From: Flavobacterium limicola
GTDB lineage: Bacteria; Bacteroidota; Bacteroidia; Flavobacteriales; Flavobacteriaceae
Assembly: GCF_003634755.1 (NCBI RefSeq)
Contig: NZ_RBXA01000003.1
Span: 124,001 to 188,000, forward strand
DNA length: 64,000 nt
Direction of reading: 5' to 3'
Part shown: positions 27,440 to 36,437 of the stretch, piece by piece
How positions within the stretch are numbered: position 1 is the first letter of the stretch
Layout: every line of letters begins with the position of its first letter
Position numbers and translations under genes: made by a program
The notes under the pieces: model-generated
Database searches by the model: none
Told to the model about the DNA's origin: nothing
What the model saw: only the letters and a program-made list of their open reading frames with translations

Positions 27440-28489
27440 ATGAAAAACCAATTAGCAGCCATAGCATTATTGCTAACAACAACTTTAACATTTGCACAAG
27501 AAACTACATTGGCGCCCTCAACTACTTTTGCCGGATCTGCGGATGCGTATTATAAATATGATTTTTCAGGAATTGATAACAGTTTGACCAGTTTTACGAA
27601 TTCTCATAATTCATTTGAATTAGGGATGGCTTCTATTGAAGCTTCTCACAAAATGGGTAAAGGATCTGTTTTTGTCGATTTAGGTTTCGGAAATAGAGCC
27701 GCTCAATTTACTTATAATGATGGAGCAGAAACATTTATTATTAAACAATTAAATTTCACTTACGAATTTTCAGATAAATTTAAAGTAACTGCGGGTAGTT
27801 TTGGTACTCACGTAGGATATGAATTATTGGATGCAGTAGATAATAAAAACTACAGTATGTCTTATGCATTTACGTATGGTCCATTTTTTAATACGGGTGT
27901 AAAAGCGCAATATACTTGGGGAAAGTTTAGTTTCATGGCTGGAGTTTCAAACCCAACTGATTTTAAATCTACAATTGATGCAGGTTCTACACAAAAAACG
28001 TTTATTGGACAACTTGCATTTTTGGGGGACACCGGAAGTGCTTATTTTAATGTAACATCTGGAAGTAGCAATCCTTCATCTGATGAAAATAAAACACAGT
28101 TTGATTTTGTAGGGACAAAAAAATTGAGTGATACCTTCTCTTTAGGTTTTAATGGTACCTATGCAATGACTACTAATGATTTTGACAGTGACTTGGATGG
28201 AGAATGGTTTGCCTTAGTTGGATATGCAAATATTGCTTTGAAAGAATCATTGAGTCTTGCCTACAGATTAGAATATTTAGACGCCAAAGAAGCTACTCCA
28301 GGACTTGGTCTGCTTGCCGGTACCAATGTGATTGGAAACACTTTATCATTAAATTATAAGGTAGGAAATTTAACTATTATTCCTGAATTTCGTTTAGATA
28401 CAGCTTCAGAAGATATTTTTACTGATAGCAATGCTGCGCCAAAAGGTTTGACTGCTTATGCTTTACTGGCAACAACATATTCGTTCTAA
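27440..28489 (+). CDS. Outer-membrane porin (OmpL-like beta-barrel)
   Basis: This 349-residue protein has a cleavable signal ending TLTFAQ, then alternating beta-strands such as GSADAYYKYDFSG, FELGMASIEASHKMGKGSVFVDLGFGN and AQYTWGKFSFMAGVSNP. The last residues are LLATTYSF, a terminal Phe that fits outer-membrane assembly signals. The pattern matches putative porin barrels of the OmpL-like family found in Bacteroidota. Substrate is unknown. It is preceded by an unusually long AT-rich leader, which may reflect regulation. Confidence 0.8.
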   Translation: MKNQLAAIALLLTTTLTFAQETTLAPSTTFAGSADAYYKYDFSGIDNSLTSFTNSHNSFELGMASIEASHKMGKGSVFVDLGFGNRAAQFTYNDGAETFIIKQLNFTYEFSDKFKVTAGSFGTHVGYELLDAVDNKNYSMSYAFTYGPFFNTGVKAQYTWGKFSFMAGVSNPTDFKSTIDAGSTQKTFIGQLAFLGDTGSAYFNVTSGSSNPSSDENKTQFDFVGTKKLSDTFSLGFNGTYAMTTNDFDSDLDGEWFALVGYANIALKESLSLAYRLEYLDAKEATPGLGLLAGTNVIGNTLSLNYKVGNLTIIPEFRLDTASEDIFTDSNAAPKGLTAYALLATTYSF

Positions 28490-28621
28490 TTCCTATTTTT
28501 TTTTTTTGTTGCCAAGAAGCTGTTTTAGTATTTTGGCAGTTTTTTTTTATTTAAGTTTTATAAATAGTTTTAAGTCTATTTTAGTGCTATTAAATATGTT
28601 GAATGAAAATGATATAAATCT

Positions 28622-28659
28622 AAAACGGCTTTTTGATTGATTCAAAAAGTCGTTTTTTT
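28622..28659. terminator. Terminator between the porin and amidase genes
   Basis: AAAACGGCTTTTTGA pairs with TTCAAAAAGTCGTTTTT around a short loop, with one mismatch. It sits between convergent genes. Confidence 0.7.
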
Positions 28660-28675
28660 GTATGTTCTAAACTAA

Positions 28676-29578
28676 TTATTGCTGTTTATAAATAGAGTAA
28701 ATCGTATTTATTGTTTTCTCATCTAAAAGTTCGTTTATTTCAGTTTGTAAATAATGTAATTTGAATGCAGTGATTGCAGCGGGTAGGTTTTTAGTGTCAT
28801 AACCTATAATTCGTAATCCTTGTTCTACATTAAAATCAGTTGGTGCAGTTTCCAGATATTCATCAGGCCAAATTCCAAAACCTTTTTCAGCTAATATTTT
28901 CCAAGGAAATAATGCACTTGGATCTTTTTTTCGTGTAGGTGCAATATCTGCATGTCCAATAATATTTTGAGTAGGAATGTTGTAGTCTTTTTTTAGTTTT
29001 GTCAAAAGAGCCAGTAAGCTATTGATTTGTAATTCGGAAAAAACTTCGGAGCCATTATTATCCAATTCAATTCCTATTGATGTTGAATTGATATCTGTGT
29101 TTTTTCCCCATGAACCATTACCGGCATGCCAAGCTCTAAGATAATCATTCAACATTTGAATGACTTTGCCATCATCAGAAATCACATAGTGGGAACTTAC
29201 CTGAGTTTCTATTTTAGTAAACGTTTTTATAGTTTGTTGTAACGAATCTTGAGCAGTATGATGAATGATAACGAAGTTAGGTTTTCGTAAATTAAAATTT
29301 ACGGTGGCTATCCATTCGGTATTAATTCCGTTTTGCAAAGGAGTCGATCCCATTTTGAATAGAGTATCTTTATAAGTATGTAATTGTTTAGTGTATAAAG
29401 TGTCTAAATTTATTGTTACATGAGGAATCACTGGCAAAGGATGTGGCTCTTTGTTAGAGATGGTCTCTTTTAATGTTTTTAATTTAGAATCGTAAATTTT
29501 CTCACTTTTTTTGTATGGGTTAGGCGCACAAGAAGTGATAGCAACAGCAAAAATTAAATAGTAAAAAAAATTTCTCAT
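28676..29578 (-). CDS. N-acetylmuramoyl-L-alanine amidase lipoprotein
   Basis: This 300-residue lipoprotein (Cys17 in AITSCAPN) has a type 2 amidase (Amidase_2/AmpD-like) domain that cleaves the bond between muramic acid and the peptide stem. Zinc-ligand blocks are VIIHHTAQDS, AWHAGNGSWG (with SIGIELDNNG) and IIGHADIAPTRKKDPSALFPW, the last with the His/Asp/Lys set. A C-terminal helical extension (about 260-300) follows. It would act in the periplasm on the murein or its fragments. It lies 33 bp downstream of the Spy-like gene. Confidence 0.9.
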   Translation of the reverse strand: MRNFFYYLIFAVAITSCAPNPYKKSEKIYDSKLKTLKETISNKEPHPLPVIPHVTINLDTLYTKQLHTYKDTLFKMGSTPLQNGINTEWIATVNFNLRKPNFVIIHHTAQDSLQQTIKTFTKIETQVSSHYVISDDGKVIQMLNDYLRAWHAGNGSWGKNTDINSTSIGIELDNNGSEVFSELQINSLLALLTKLKKDYNIPTQNIIGHADIAPTRKKDPSALFPWKILAEKGFGIWPDEYLETAPTDFNVEQGLRIIGYDTKNLPAAITAFKLHYLQTEINELLDEKTINTIYSIYKQQ

Positions 29579-29611
29579 ATTAGGAATTAATTTTTGTGTT
29601 TAACAAAAAAA

Positions 29612-30088
29612 TTATTGTTTTGCTTTCTTTTTAGATTTCGATTTTTTTGGATTTTTTGCTTCTTCATTCAGAGCAATATATTTTTCCTTTTGATCTTTAT
29701 TCAATAATTCCGTTATTTTTCGATCAGTAGTTTCTGAAAGAGCTTGAATGTTTTTTATTTTATCTTCTTGGCTAACTTCAGCTTTTATGAGCATACCTTG
29801 AGTTCTTATACTTTCGTTGAGGATATTAGAGATTGCAATTGCTTGAAGTTCATCAAGAATGAGTTCCGGTTTTAGTCGCTCCATTATTTTTCCAACCGTT
29901 ACTTCTACAGGTATTTCTTTTGGTTTTTCCTGTGTTCTGGTTTGATCCATTCCGCTATTCATTCGACGATTACTACCGTAATTGTTTCCGTAACCATTAT
30001 TGTATCCCCCATTCCCGTATTGTGCGGAAATCATATTTGAGGATAATAATGCAAATGCGAAAATTAGTATGGATTGAATGTGTTTCAT
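29612..30088 (-). CDS. Exported Spy/LTXXQ-like helical protein
   Basis: This 158-residue protein has a signal peptide (SILIFAFALLSSNMISA), a Gly/Asn/Tyr-rich low-complexity start (QYGNGGYNNGYGNNYGSN), then an all-helical part (LKPELILDELQAIAISNIL, DRKITELLNKDQKEKYIALNEE) and a very basic tail (KNPKKSKSKKKAKQ). The LLNKDQKEKY core resembles periplasmic chaperone-like proteins of the Spy/CpxP type, here with divergent sequence. It lies 42 bp downstream of rimO on the same strand, so may be cotranscribed with it and the amidase gene. Confidence 0.6.
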   Translation of the reverse strand: MKHIQSILIFAFALLSSNMISAQYGNGGYNNGYGNNYGSNRRMNSGMDQTRTQEKPKEIPVEVTVGKIMERLKPELILDELQAIAISNILNESIRTQGMLIKAEVSQEDKIKNIQALSETTDRKITELLNKDQKEKYIALNEEAKNPKKSKSKKKAKQ

Positions 30089-30130
30089 AAATAGCGTTTT
30101 AAAATGAGTTTAAAATGATCTCAAGAAAAA

Positions 30131-31444
30131 TTATATTGGTTCTCCGTATAAATCAAATTCTGTAGCTTCAATAATTTTTATCATTACGAACTCACCCGTT
30201 TTCACATAATGTTTGGATGCATCAATAAGGACTTCATTGTCTACATCAGGACTGTCAAATTCAGTACGACCTACAAAATGCCCGCCTTCTTTTCTGTCGA
30301 TAATACATTTGAACGTTTGACCTACTTTTTCCTGGTTTAAATCCCAAGAAATTTGAGATTGTAATTCCATAATCTCATTGGCGCGCTCTTGTTTTACAGT
30401 GTCAGGAACATCATCTTCCAGTAAATATGCATGCGTATTTTCTTCGTGAGAATAAGCAAAACAACCCATTCTATCAAATTTCATTTCTTGAACAAAATCT
30501 TTCAGTATGTTGAAATCCTCTTGCGTTTCTCCTGGATATCCCACGATCAAAGTCGTACGAATAGCCATTCCAGGAACAGCAGCACGGAAATCTTTCAATA
30601 ATTTTGTTGTTTTTTCTTGAGTTGTTCCACGACGCATTGATTTCAAAATAGAATCTGAAATGTGTTGTAACGGAATGTCAATATAGTTACAAATTTTAGG
30701 CTCGCGTTTCATGATTTCTAATACTTCCATTGGGAAACCGGTAGGGAAAGCATAATGTAAACGAATCCATTCGATTCCTTCTACTTTTACCAACGCTTCC
30801 AGTAATTCTCCAAGAGCTCTTTTCTTGTAAATATCTAAGCCATAATAGGTCAAATCTTGAGCAATCAAGATTAATTCTTTTACACCATTTTTGGCTAAAC
30901 CTTCCGATTCTTTGACCAATTTTTCAATGGTTTGCGAAACGTTTTTTCCTCGCATCAATGGAATCGCGCAAAAGCTGCACGGTCTGTCACAACCCTCTGA
31001 AATTTTTAAATATGCATAATTTTTTGGGGTAGTAGTCAATCGTTCTCCCAATAATTCATGCTTGTAATCTGCTCCTAAAGCTTTCAATAATTGTGGCAGC
31101 TCTGTAGTTCCAAAAAACTGATCTACATTTGGGATCTCTTTTTCTAAATCTGGACGGTAGCGTTCAGATAAACATCCGGTAACGAACACTTTATCAACTA
31201 ATCCTCTTTCTTTCTTGTCAGCATATTCCAAAATCATGTTCACTGATTCAGCCTTGGCATTATCAATGAATCCGCAGGTATTTATTACGATAATATTCCC
31301 TTCTTCGGCTTCTGGTGCTTCATGTGTAACGTCTTTTCCGCTCGCGCGAAGCTGGCCCATAAGCACTTCACTGTCATATACATTCTTTGAACACCCAAGA
31401 GTGATTACGTTTATTTTATTCTTTTTTAACGACTTAGTTCTCAT
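30131..31444 (-). CDS. rimO: Ribosomal protein S12 methylthiotransferase RimO
   Basis: RimO is a radical SAM enzyme that adds a methylthio group to a conserved aspartate of ribosomal protein S12. The N-terminal UPF0004 domain supplies cysteines in TLGCSKNVYDSE, CGFIDNAK and CLSERYRPDL. The radical SAM triad is EGCDRPCSFCAIP (C-x3-C-x2-C). The C-terminal TRAM-like part ends the 437-residue protein. Start choice MRTKSLKKNKINVITLGC is natural. The block FVTGCLSERY and the absence of a tRNA-type MiaB ending support RimO over MiaB. Confidence 0.93.
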   Translation of the reverse strand: MRTKSLKKNKINVITLGCSKNVYDSEVLMGQLRASGKDVTHEAPEAEEGNIIVINTCGFIDNAKAESVNMILEYADKKERGLVDKVFVTGCLSERYRPDLEKEIPNVDQFFGTTELPQLLKALGADYKHELLGERLTTTPKNYAYLKISEGCDRPCSFCAIPLMRGKNVSQTIEKLVKESEGLAKNGVKELILIAQDLTYYGLDIYKKRALGELLEALVKVEGIEWIRLHYAFPTGFPMEVLEIMKREPKICNYIDIPLQHISDSILKSMRRGTTQEKTTKLLKDFRAAVPGMAIRTTLIVGYPGETQEDFNILKDFVQEMKFDRMGCFAYSHEENTHAYLLEDDVPDTVKQERANEIMELQSQISWDLNQEKVGQTFKCIIDRKEGGHFVGRTEFDSPDVDNEVLIDASKHYVKTGEFVMIKIIEATEFDLYGEPI

Positions 31445-31535
31445 AACATTAGAATCCCGATAATTTGGGAATTTTGCAAAATTACAATTTTTTATTCAAA
31501 CTGAACTTGTTTCAGTTCCTTTTCAGATTTTTTGT

Positions 31536-31604
31536 GGAGCTATTCCTGCTGTATGTTTCAATCTCCCGAAAAAAATCGGGAGGATTTTCACTACCATCAG
31601 GGCT
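31536..31604 (-). repeat. Dispersed palindromic repeat, copy C
   Basis: On the minus strand this copy reads AGCCCTGATGGTAGTGAAAA, TCC, a hairpin (CTCCCGA with TCGGGAG), AGATTGAAACATACAGC, then AGGAATAGCTCC. It shares ends with copy B and inner words with copy A. Confidence 0.75.
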
Positions 31605-31609
31605 AAAAA

Positions 31610-31638
31610 AAATCCGTTTCATAATCACGAAACGGATT
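31610..31638 (-). terminator. Terminator of the FadL-family gene
   Basis: AATCCGTTTC pairs with GAAACGGATT around ATAATCAC, followed on the minus strand by a T run. Confidence 0.75.
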
Positions 31639-31662
31639 CAAAATTTTATTTATTGGATGAAT

Positions 31663-33243
31663 TTACAATTCAAAAGCTAATGTTAGCGAAACATTGTTGT
31701 TTATGGCATCGATTTTTGCGCCATCAGTAAATCCTTGACCAAAAAATCCTTGTTGGGAATTTCTTTTAGCATACGAATAGGCTAAGTCTACTTTGGTTGA
31801 ACCAAAACTGTATCCTAAACCTGCTGAATAGCCAGTCAAATCACCAATAGTCACTTTGTTTTTATAAGGACTTTGCTCGTAACGATATCCTGCTCTCAGG
31901 CTCAAAGCTTCAATTTTATATTCAGCACCAATTCTTAATTCTCCGCTGGTGTCAAGGATGCTTCCTATTTCATTGTTTATTCCTGTGAATTCATTTTCAG
32001 ATTTAAATTTAGTATTACTGTAATTTTTCATGGCATAATCGATACTTATTAAACCCGATTTTCCAAACACATAGGCAAAACTTCCAGTTAGCTTACTTGG
32101 AGTTTGTAATTTATAAGGCTCATAAATATTAATAACCTGAGGATCTACATCATCTGGTTGTAGTTCCCCACTAGTATTAGCACTTACAGCAAAAAGACTT
32201 TGTGATAGTTCATCTGTTAATCTATACCAAGTTGCAGATTCATACGCCAATCCCAAACGAACTTCATTCGTCAATTTTGCAATGGCTCCTACTTGGAACG
32301 AGAATCCAGTCCCGTACGTATATAAATCATTGTCAAAACGCAGTCTTGAAACAGTATATTCGCTAGTTAGTGGAGCATTATTGTCTTCATAAAAACTCGA
32401 TGACTTTTGGTAATCAGTGAAATGGGAGTTTAAATTCAGTCCGATAAACAACTTATCTTTGTATGAAGTTGCGGCATTAAAAGATAATTTTCCGTTGTAT
32501 CCAGTGCTGTAAACTGAATTTTCCTGATAGTAGTTTCCACCAGCAGGAACATTTGTTATGTATGGACTGTTTGGATCATTTATATCAGCAGCATCGATTA
32601 TAAAACCTTGATTATAAAATGCTATCATTGCTTGTTGTGCGGCAAAACCATTTAATTTAGGGTATTGATTGTTTGGTAAATTACTTCCTAAAAAAGAATA
32701 TAAATCTGAAATAGATTCTCCGATCTCTCTATTTACAAACTGTTGTGGAACGGGTGCTCCATTATTTCCAGTATTGGCATAACTCAAAAAATATTGATCT
32801 ATAGAATTGTTTGGATTTGTTCCTGCCGAAAACAAGGCATTATCAAAATTATTTGTGTTTTCATAATTTATCGCTAATGAAAACTTTTTCCAATCGCTGT
32901 TTGGGTTTTTGTCATTGAAAACAAAAACAGCTCCAGCTTGATTCAAATCAAATGTGTTTTCTTTCTCGGTTGTTGCGGTGCCAAAATAATTGGACTTATT
33001 TTTGGTGTCAAAATTACTTAGGGTTACAGTCATTTGGTTATTTGAAAAAACGGCAGAACCTGCAGGGTTTACATTCAAAGAAGATAAATCGCCTCCAAGT
33101 GCTCCAAAAGCACCGCTCATCGCTCTAAAACGAGCTGTTCCGTTCAAATTATCTTGTGAATACCGCATCGCATCAGATATCTCTTGTGATTGAGCAACGC
33201 TTATAGTCAGGCCTAAGGCAAATAAAAATATATATTTTTTCAT
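31663..33243 (-). CDS. FadL/OmpP1-family outer-membrane transport protein
   Basis: This 526-residue barrel protein resembles OmpP1/FadL/TodX hydrocarbon and fatty-acid channels. It has a signal peptide (MKKYIFLFALGLTISVAQSQ), the characteristic N-terminal plug-type block RFRAMSGAFGALGGDLSSLNVNPAG (split here: AFGALGGDLSSLNVNPAGSA), and many beta-strands. The C-terminus is AINNNVSLTLAFEL. In this phylum such proteins are also used as porins and T9SS-associated factors, so fatty-acid transport is only the best guess. It ends just before a terminator and is divergent from no close gene; the repetitive lipoprotein gene lies upstream on the same strand. Confidence 0.8.
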   Translation of the reverse strand: MKKYIFLFALGLTISVAQSQEISDAMRYSQDNLNGTARFRAMSGAFGALGGDLSSLNVNPAGSAVFSNNQMTVTLSNFDTKNKSNYFGTATTEKENTFDLNQAGAVFVFNDKNPNSDWKKFSLAINYENTNNFDNALFSAGTNPNNSIDQYFLSYANTGNNGAPVPQQFVNREIGESISDLYSFLGSNLPNNQYPKLNGFAAQQAMIAFYNQGFIIDAADINDPNSPYITNVPAGGNYYQENSVYSTGYNGKLSFNAATSYKDKLFIGLNLNSHFTDYQKSSSFYEDNNAPLTSEYTVSRLRFDNDLYTYGTGFSFQVGAIAKLTNEVRLGLAYESATWYRLTDELSQSLFAVSANTSGELQPDDVDPQVINIYEPYKLQTPSKLTGSFAYVFGKSGLISIDYAMKNYSNTKFKSENEFTGINNEIGSILDTSGELRIGAEYKIEALSLRAGYRYEQSPYKNKVTIGDLTGYSAGLGYSFGSTKVDLAYSYAKRNSQQGFFGQGFTDGAKIDAINNNVSLTLAFEL

Positions 33244-33290
33244 CTATTTCTAAAGTTTTAATTTTTAATACTTAATAGTAAGGAATTAAA

Positions 33291-34316
33291 TTATCCTCTG
33301 CCACCTCTTCCGCCACCAGATGATCTTCCGCCACCACTAGAATTACTTGATCTTGAGCTGCTGTTAGAGCTTGGGCTGTATGATCTAGAATTGTTGTCGT
33401 TTCTAGAAGTTGGTGTGTACGATCTTGTAGGTGTATTGCTTTGGTTACGAGTACTATTAGTGTTATCTCTTCTGTTTGGAGTGCTGTACGATCTGTTTTG
33501 TGATTGTCCTTGGTTTCTTGAAAAAGTAGGACTTGTTCGATTCAGTCTGCTAGAAGAATTTCTTCTGAAATCGGTATTGTTATTTGCTCTGTAATCAGAG
33601 TTTACAGCTCTTCTATTGATAGTAGTGCTTTGTGTTCTTGTATAATTTCCAGAATTTCTATTACTGTTCCCAGAGTCTACGTATACAGACCCTCTTCGGC
33701 CTAGGTTGTGGGAGTACACTCTGTTGTTGTAATAATTTGAATATCCCCAGTTGTTTCCGTACCAGTTGTTCCAACCCCAATTATTTCCATACCAATTATT
33801 TCCATACCAATTATTCCAACCCCAGTTGTTCCAACCCCAGTTGTTCCATCCAAAACCACCGTTCCATCCCCAATTGTTTCCATACCAGTTATTCATCCCC
33901 CATCCGAAACCGCCATTCCATCCCCAGTTGTTTCCGTACCAATTGTTCATTCCCCAACCAGTATCATATACATTAATGCTTACACTTTGAGGGTTGCTTC
34001 CCCAACCGGGATAGTTAGATTCGTTATTTTGTAATGTATCGTTTTCTAAACTATAATCATTGTAATTTTCAACATCTGTAAAGATTTCTACAGGTTGGTT
34101 ATTGTTTTGCAAAGAACCAAAGTAGTCTTTATATTGATTGTTGGGACTATTTGTTGTTTCTGTATCGACAGCTCTATTGGAACGGTTACCATATATTCCA
34201 TCAGAATCATAGTAAGAGCTGTTTTGATAGGAGCCGCAAGATGTCAATAGGATGCTTAAAAATCCAACAATGTAGTATAATGATGCGTTTTGGAAGGAAA
34301 GAGTACTCGTTTTCAT
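33291..34316 (-). CDS. Asn/Trp/Gly-repeat lipoprotein
   Basis: This protein of 341 residues has a lipoprotein signal ending LLTSCGS (Cys27), a region rich in Asn and Tyr, then about 75 residues made of the units NNWYGNNWGWN, GGFGW and NNWGW, with tandem repeats at the DNA level (33740-33960), then a Ser/Arg/Asn-rich part and a Gly/Arg/Ser tail (SGGGRGGRG). I start at ATG 34316, not 34349, because a perfect -7 box (minus, 34347-34354) overlaps the longer start. Function is unknown; the composition suggests a low-complexity surface or matrix lipoprotein. It is divergent from proS. Confidence 0.75.
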   Translation of the reverse strand: MKTSTLSFQNASLYYIVGFLSILLTSCGSYQNSSYYDSDGIYGNRSNRAVDTETTNSPNNQYKDYFGSLQNNNQPVEIFTDVENYNDYSLENDTLQNNESNYPGWGSNPQSVSINVYDTGWGMNNWYGNNWGWNGGFGWGMNNWYGNNWGWNGGFGWNNWGWNNWGWNNWYGNNWYGNNWGWNNWYGNNWGYSNYYNNRVYSHNLGRRGSVYVDSGNSNRNSGNYTRTQSTTINRRAVNSDYRANNNTDFRRNSSSRLNRTSPTFSRNQGQSQNRSYSTPNRRDNTNSTRNQSNTPTRSYTPTSRNDNNSRSYSPSSNSSSRSSNSSGGGRSSGGGRGGRG

Positions 34317-34346
34317 ATATATGGAGTTTTTTATTGTTGCACATTG

Positions 34347-34354
34347 CAAAAATA
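34347..34354 (-). promoter_or_regulatory. -7 box of the repeat lipoprotein gene
   Basis: TATTTTTG on the minus strand matches TAnnTTTG and lies 30 bp upstream of the ATG at 34316. A fitting -33 TTG was not seen. It supports the shorter start. Confidence 0.5.
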
Positions 34355-34417
34355 GTTAGTTTTGCTGAACTATTTATGTAAAATTATTAATGCAAAATTT
34401 GTGCCAAACTATTCAAT

Positions 34418-35896
34418 ATGAGTAAGAGCTTAACTACAAGATCGGAAGATTATTCAAAATGGTATAACGAATTGGTTGTCAAGGCCGATCTAGCCGAAAA
34501 TTCAGGAGTGAGAGGTTGTATGGTGATCAAACCATACGGTTATGCAATTTGGGAAAAAATGCAAGCTGAATTAGACAGAATGTTTAAGGAAACAGGACAT
34601 CAAAATGCCTATTTTCCATTATTTGTTCCAAAAAGCATGTTTGAAGCGGAAGAGAAAAACGCGGAGGGATTTGCAAAAGAATGTGCTATTGTGACTCATT
34701 ATAGATTGAAAAACGATCCGGACAGACCGGGTAAGTTAATGGTTGATCCTAATGCAAAATTAGAAGAGGAATTAATTGTTCGTCCTACAAGTGAAGCTAT
34801 TATTTGGTCTACATACAAAGGTTGGGTTCAGTCATACAGAGATTTACCGTTGTTGATTAATCAATGGGCTAATGTGGTACGTTGGGAAATGAGAACCAGA
34901 TTGTTTTTGCGAACAGCGGAATTTTTATGGCAAGAAGGACATACTGCTCATGCTACAAAAGCGGAAGCTGTGGAAGAATCAGAAAAAATGATGAATGTAT
35001 ATGCTGATTTTGCTCAGAATTTCATGGCAATTCCAGTTATAAAAGGATTAAAAACTGAAACCGAACGCTTTGCCGGAGCAGAAGAGACGTATTGTATTGA
35101 AGCTTTAATGCAAGATGGGAAAGCTTTGCAAGCAGGAACTTCACACTTTTTAGGACAAAATTTCGCAAAAGCGTTTGATGTAAAATTTGCTAATGCAGAA
35201 GGTAAGCAAGAACACGTTTGGGGAACTTCCTGGGGAGTTTCAACAAGATTGATGGGAGCCTTGGTAATGACGCATTCAGATGATCAAGGATTGGTGTTGC
35301 CGCCAAATTTGGCTCCAATACAAGTGGTAGTTGTTCCTATATATAACAGCGATGAACAATTGGAAGCAATTTTAACCGAAGTGGATGTTTTGATGAAAGC
35401 GTTTAAGAAATTAAATATATCAGTTAAATTCGACAACAGAACCACTCAAAAGCCCGGTTTTAAATTTGCTGAATGGGAATTAAAAGGAGTGCCAGTTAGA
35501 ATTGCAGTAGGGCCAAAAGATTTAGAAAATGGAACTTTCGAGGTAGCAAGAAGAGATACTTTGACTAAAGAAGTGGTTTCAAAAGACGGAATTGTAACTT
35601 ATATCAGCGATTTATTGGCGCAAATTCAAAAAGAATTGTTTGAAAAAGCATTGAATTATAGAAATACGCATATTACTGAAGTAAATAGTTTTGAAGAGTT
35701 TAAAGAAGTTTTGGATACTAAAGGAGGTTTTGTATCAGCACATTGGGACGGAACTGCAGCTACTGAAGAGAAGATTAAAGACCTTACTAAAGCTACCATC
35801 AGATGTGTCCCTTTAGATAGGATAGAAGAGGCGGGAAGCTGTGTTTTTACTGGGGAAGGCTCAGTAGGAAGAGTGCTATTTGCAAAGGCATATTAA
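34418..35896 (+). CDS. proS: Prolyl-tRNA synthetase (archaeal/eukaryote-type, no editing domain)
   Basis: ProS charges tRNA-Pro. The 492-residue protein starts [20 protein letters not shown] and contains [43 protein letters not shown] and [18 protein letters not shown] (the class II motif 2 and its neighbours), then [25 protein letters not shown] and the anticodon-binding part. It ends [10 protein letters not shown] with terminal Tyr, as in the class without the bacterial insertion domain. It is divergent from the repeat lipoprotein and followed by a tRNA-Glu cluster. Confidence 0.95.
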   Translation: MSKSLTTRSEDYSKWYNELVVKADLAENSGVRGCMVIKPYGYAIWEKMQAELDRMFKETGHQNAYFPLFVPKSMFEAEEKNAEGFAKECAIVTHYRLKNDPDRPGKLMVDPNAKLEEELIVRPTSEAIIWSTYKGWVQSYRDLPLLINQWANVVRWEMRTRLFLRTAEFLWQEGHTAHATKAEAVEESEKMMNVYADFAQNFMAIPVIKGLKTETERFAGAEETYCIEALMQDGKALQAGTSHFLGQNFAKAFDVKFANAEGKQEHVWGTSWGVSTRLMGALVMTHSDDQGLVLPPNLAPIQVVVVPIYNSDEQLEAILTEVDVLMKAFKKLNISVKFDNRTTQKPGFKFAEWELKGVPVRIAVGPKDLENGTFEVARRDTLTKEVVSKDGIVTYISDLLAQIQKELFEKALNYRNTHITEVNSFEEFKEVLDTKGGFVSAHWDGTAATEEKIKDLTKATIRCVPLDRIEEAGSCVFTGEGSVGRVLFAKAY

Positions 35897-35914
35897 AAAA
35901 AATAAAAAAAATTA

Positions 35915-35930
35915 GCACAAGCTATTGTGC
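35915..35930. promoter_or_regulatory. Perfect palindrome overlapping the tRNA promoter
   Basis: GCACAA GCTA TTGTGC is a perfect inverted repeat. The TTG in its right arm (35925-35927) is also the -33 element of the tRNA promoter. With no T run it is a poor terminator, so it may be an operator. This is inference. Confidence 0.4.
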
Positions 35931-35954
35931 GTCTCAAAAATAGTTGTATTTTTG
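35925..35954 (+). promoter_or_regulatory. Promoter of the tRNA-Glu cluster
   Basis: TTG (35925-35927) and TATTTTTG (35947-35954) are 19 bp apart, a perfect Bacteroidota promoter. It lies 20 bp before the first tRNA. Confidence 0.7.
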
Positions 35955-35974
35955 CATCCGCATTAGAGAAGCAG

Positions 35975-36046
35975 GGCCCGTTCGTCTATCGGTTAGGACG
36001 CATGGTTTTCATCCATGTAAGAGCGGTTCGATTCCGCTACGGGCTA
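35975..36046 (+). tRNA. tRNA-Glu (anticodon UUC), copy 1
   Basis: The 72-base gene folds into a cloverleaf: acceptor GGCCCGT with ACGGGCT (G1-U72 wobble), D arm GTCT with GGAC, anticodon stem CATGG with CCATG around TTTTCAT (anticodon TTC), T arm AGCGG TTCGATT CCGCT, discriminator A. No CCA is encoded. Confidence 0.93.
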
Positions 36047-36094
36047 CAATTCTTAAAATGCATATTAAAGTCTTCCTGAACTTAGAGGGAAAAT

Positions 36095-36166
36095 GGCCCG
36101 TTCGTCTATCGGTTAGGACGCATGGTTTTCATCCATGTAAGAGCGGTTCGATTCCGCTACGGGCTA
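36095..36166 (+). tRNA. tRNA-Glu (anticodon UUC), copy 2, identical to copy 1
   Basis: This copy is base-for-base identical to copy 1 over all 72 bases and lies 48 bp after it. It shares the same promoter. Confidence 0.93.
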
Positions 36167-36207
36167 CAATTTCAATGTTTTAGATTGATAAAAACTTAGG
36201 GGATAAT

Positions 36208-36279
36208 GGTCCGTTCGTCTAGGGGTTAGGACGCCAAGATTTCGTCTTGGTAACAGGGGTTCGATTCCCTTACGGACTA
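36208..36279 (+). tRNA. tRNA-Glu (anticodon UUC), divergent copy
   Basis: The cloverleaf is acceptor GGTCCGT with ACGGACT, D loop AGGGGTTA, anticodon stem CCAAG with CTTGG around ATTTCGT (anticodon TTC), and T arm AGGGG TTCGATT CCCTT. Position 37 is G, and positions 32 and 38 (A and T) could pair, extending the stem. The T stem has a G-U pair. Confidence 0.88.
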
Positions 36280-36302
36280 CGATTAGTTGTAAATAAGTTT
36301 TG

Positions 36303-36337
36303 TAAAACAGAGGTTGGTGTCTCCAATCGTTGTTTTA
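36303..36337 (+). terminator. Possible terminator of the tRNA cluster
   Basis: TAAAACAGAGGTTGG faces CCAATCGTTGTTTTA around TGTCT. The stem has internal mismatches but a T-rich tail follows. Confidence 0.35.
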
Positions 36338-36437
36338 TTAGTTAAAACCAAAGTGATTGATTAACAATTGTGGGAGGTTTTTCTTTTTTAACTAATAAAT
36401 TATAACAATTATTACAATTAAAAAAAAATAAAGTAAA

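Noticed and set aside
28458..28640. A 60-codon plus-strand frame after the porin
   Set aside because: It overlaps the porin end and T-rich sequence and has no start support or homologue.
33632..33990. Several long frames on both strands in the repetitive lipoprotein gene
   Set aside because: They are by-products of the tandem repeats; only the minus-strand frame has a signal peptide and lipobox.
35915..35930. Terminator of proS
   Set aside because: The stem is perfect but there is no T run after it, and it overlaps a good promoter.
35944..36183. A 79-codon frame with two near-identical halves across the tRNA cluster
   Set aside because: The repeats are the two identical tRNA-Glu genes read in frame; no protein is supported.
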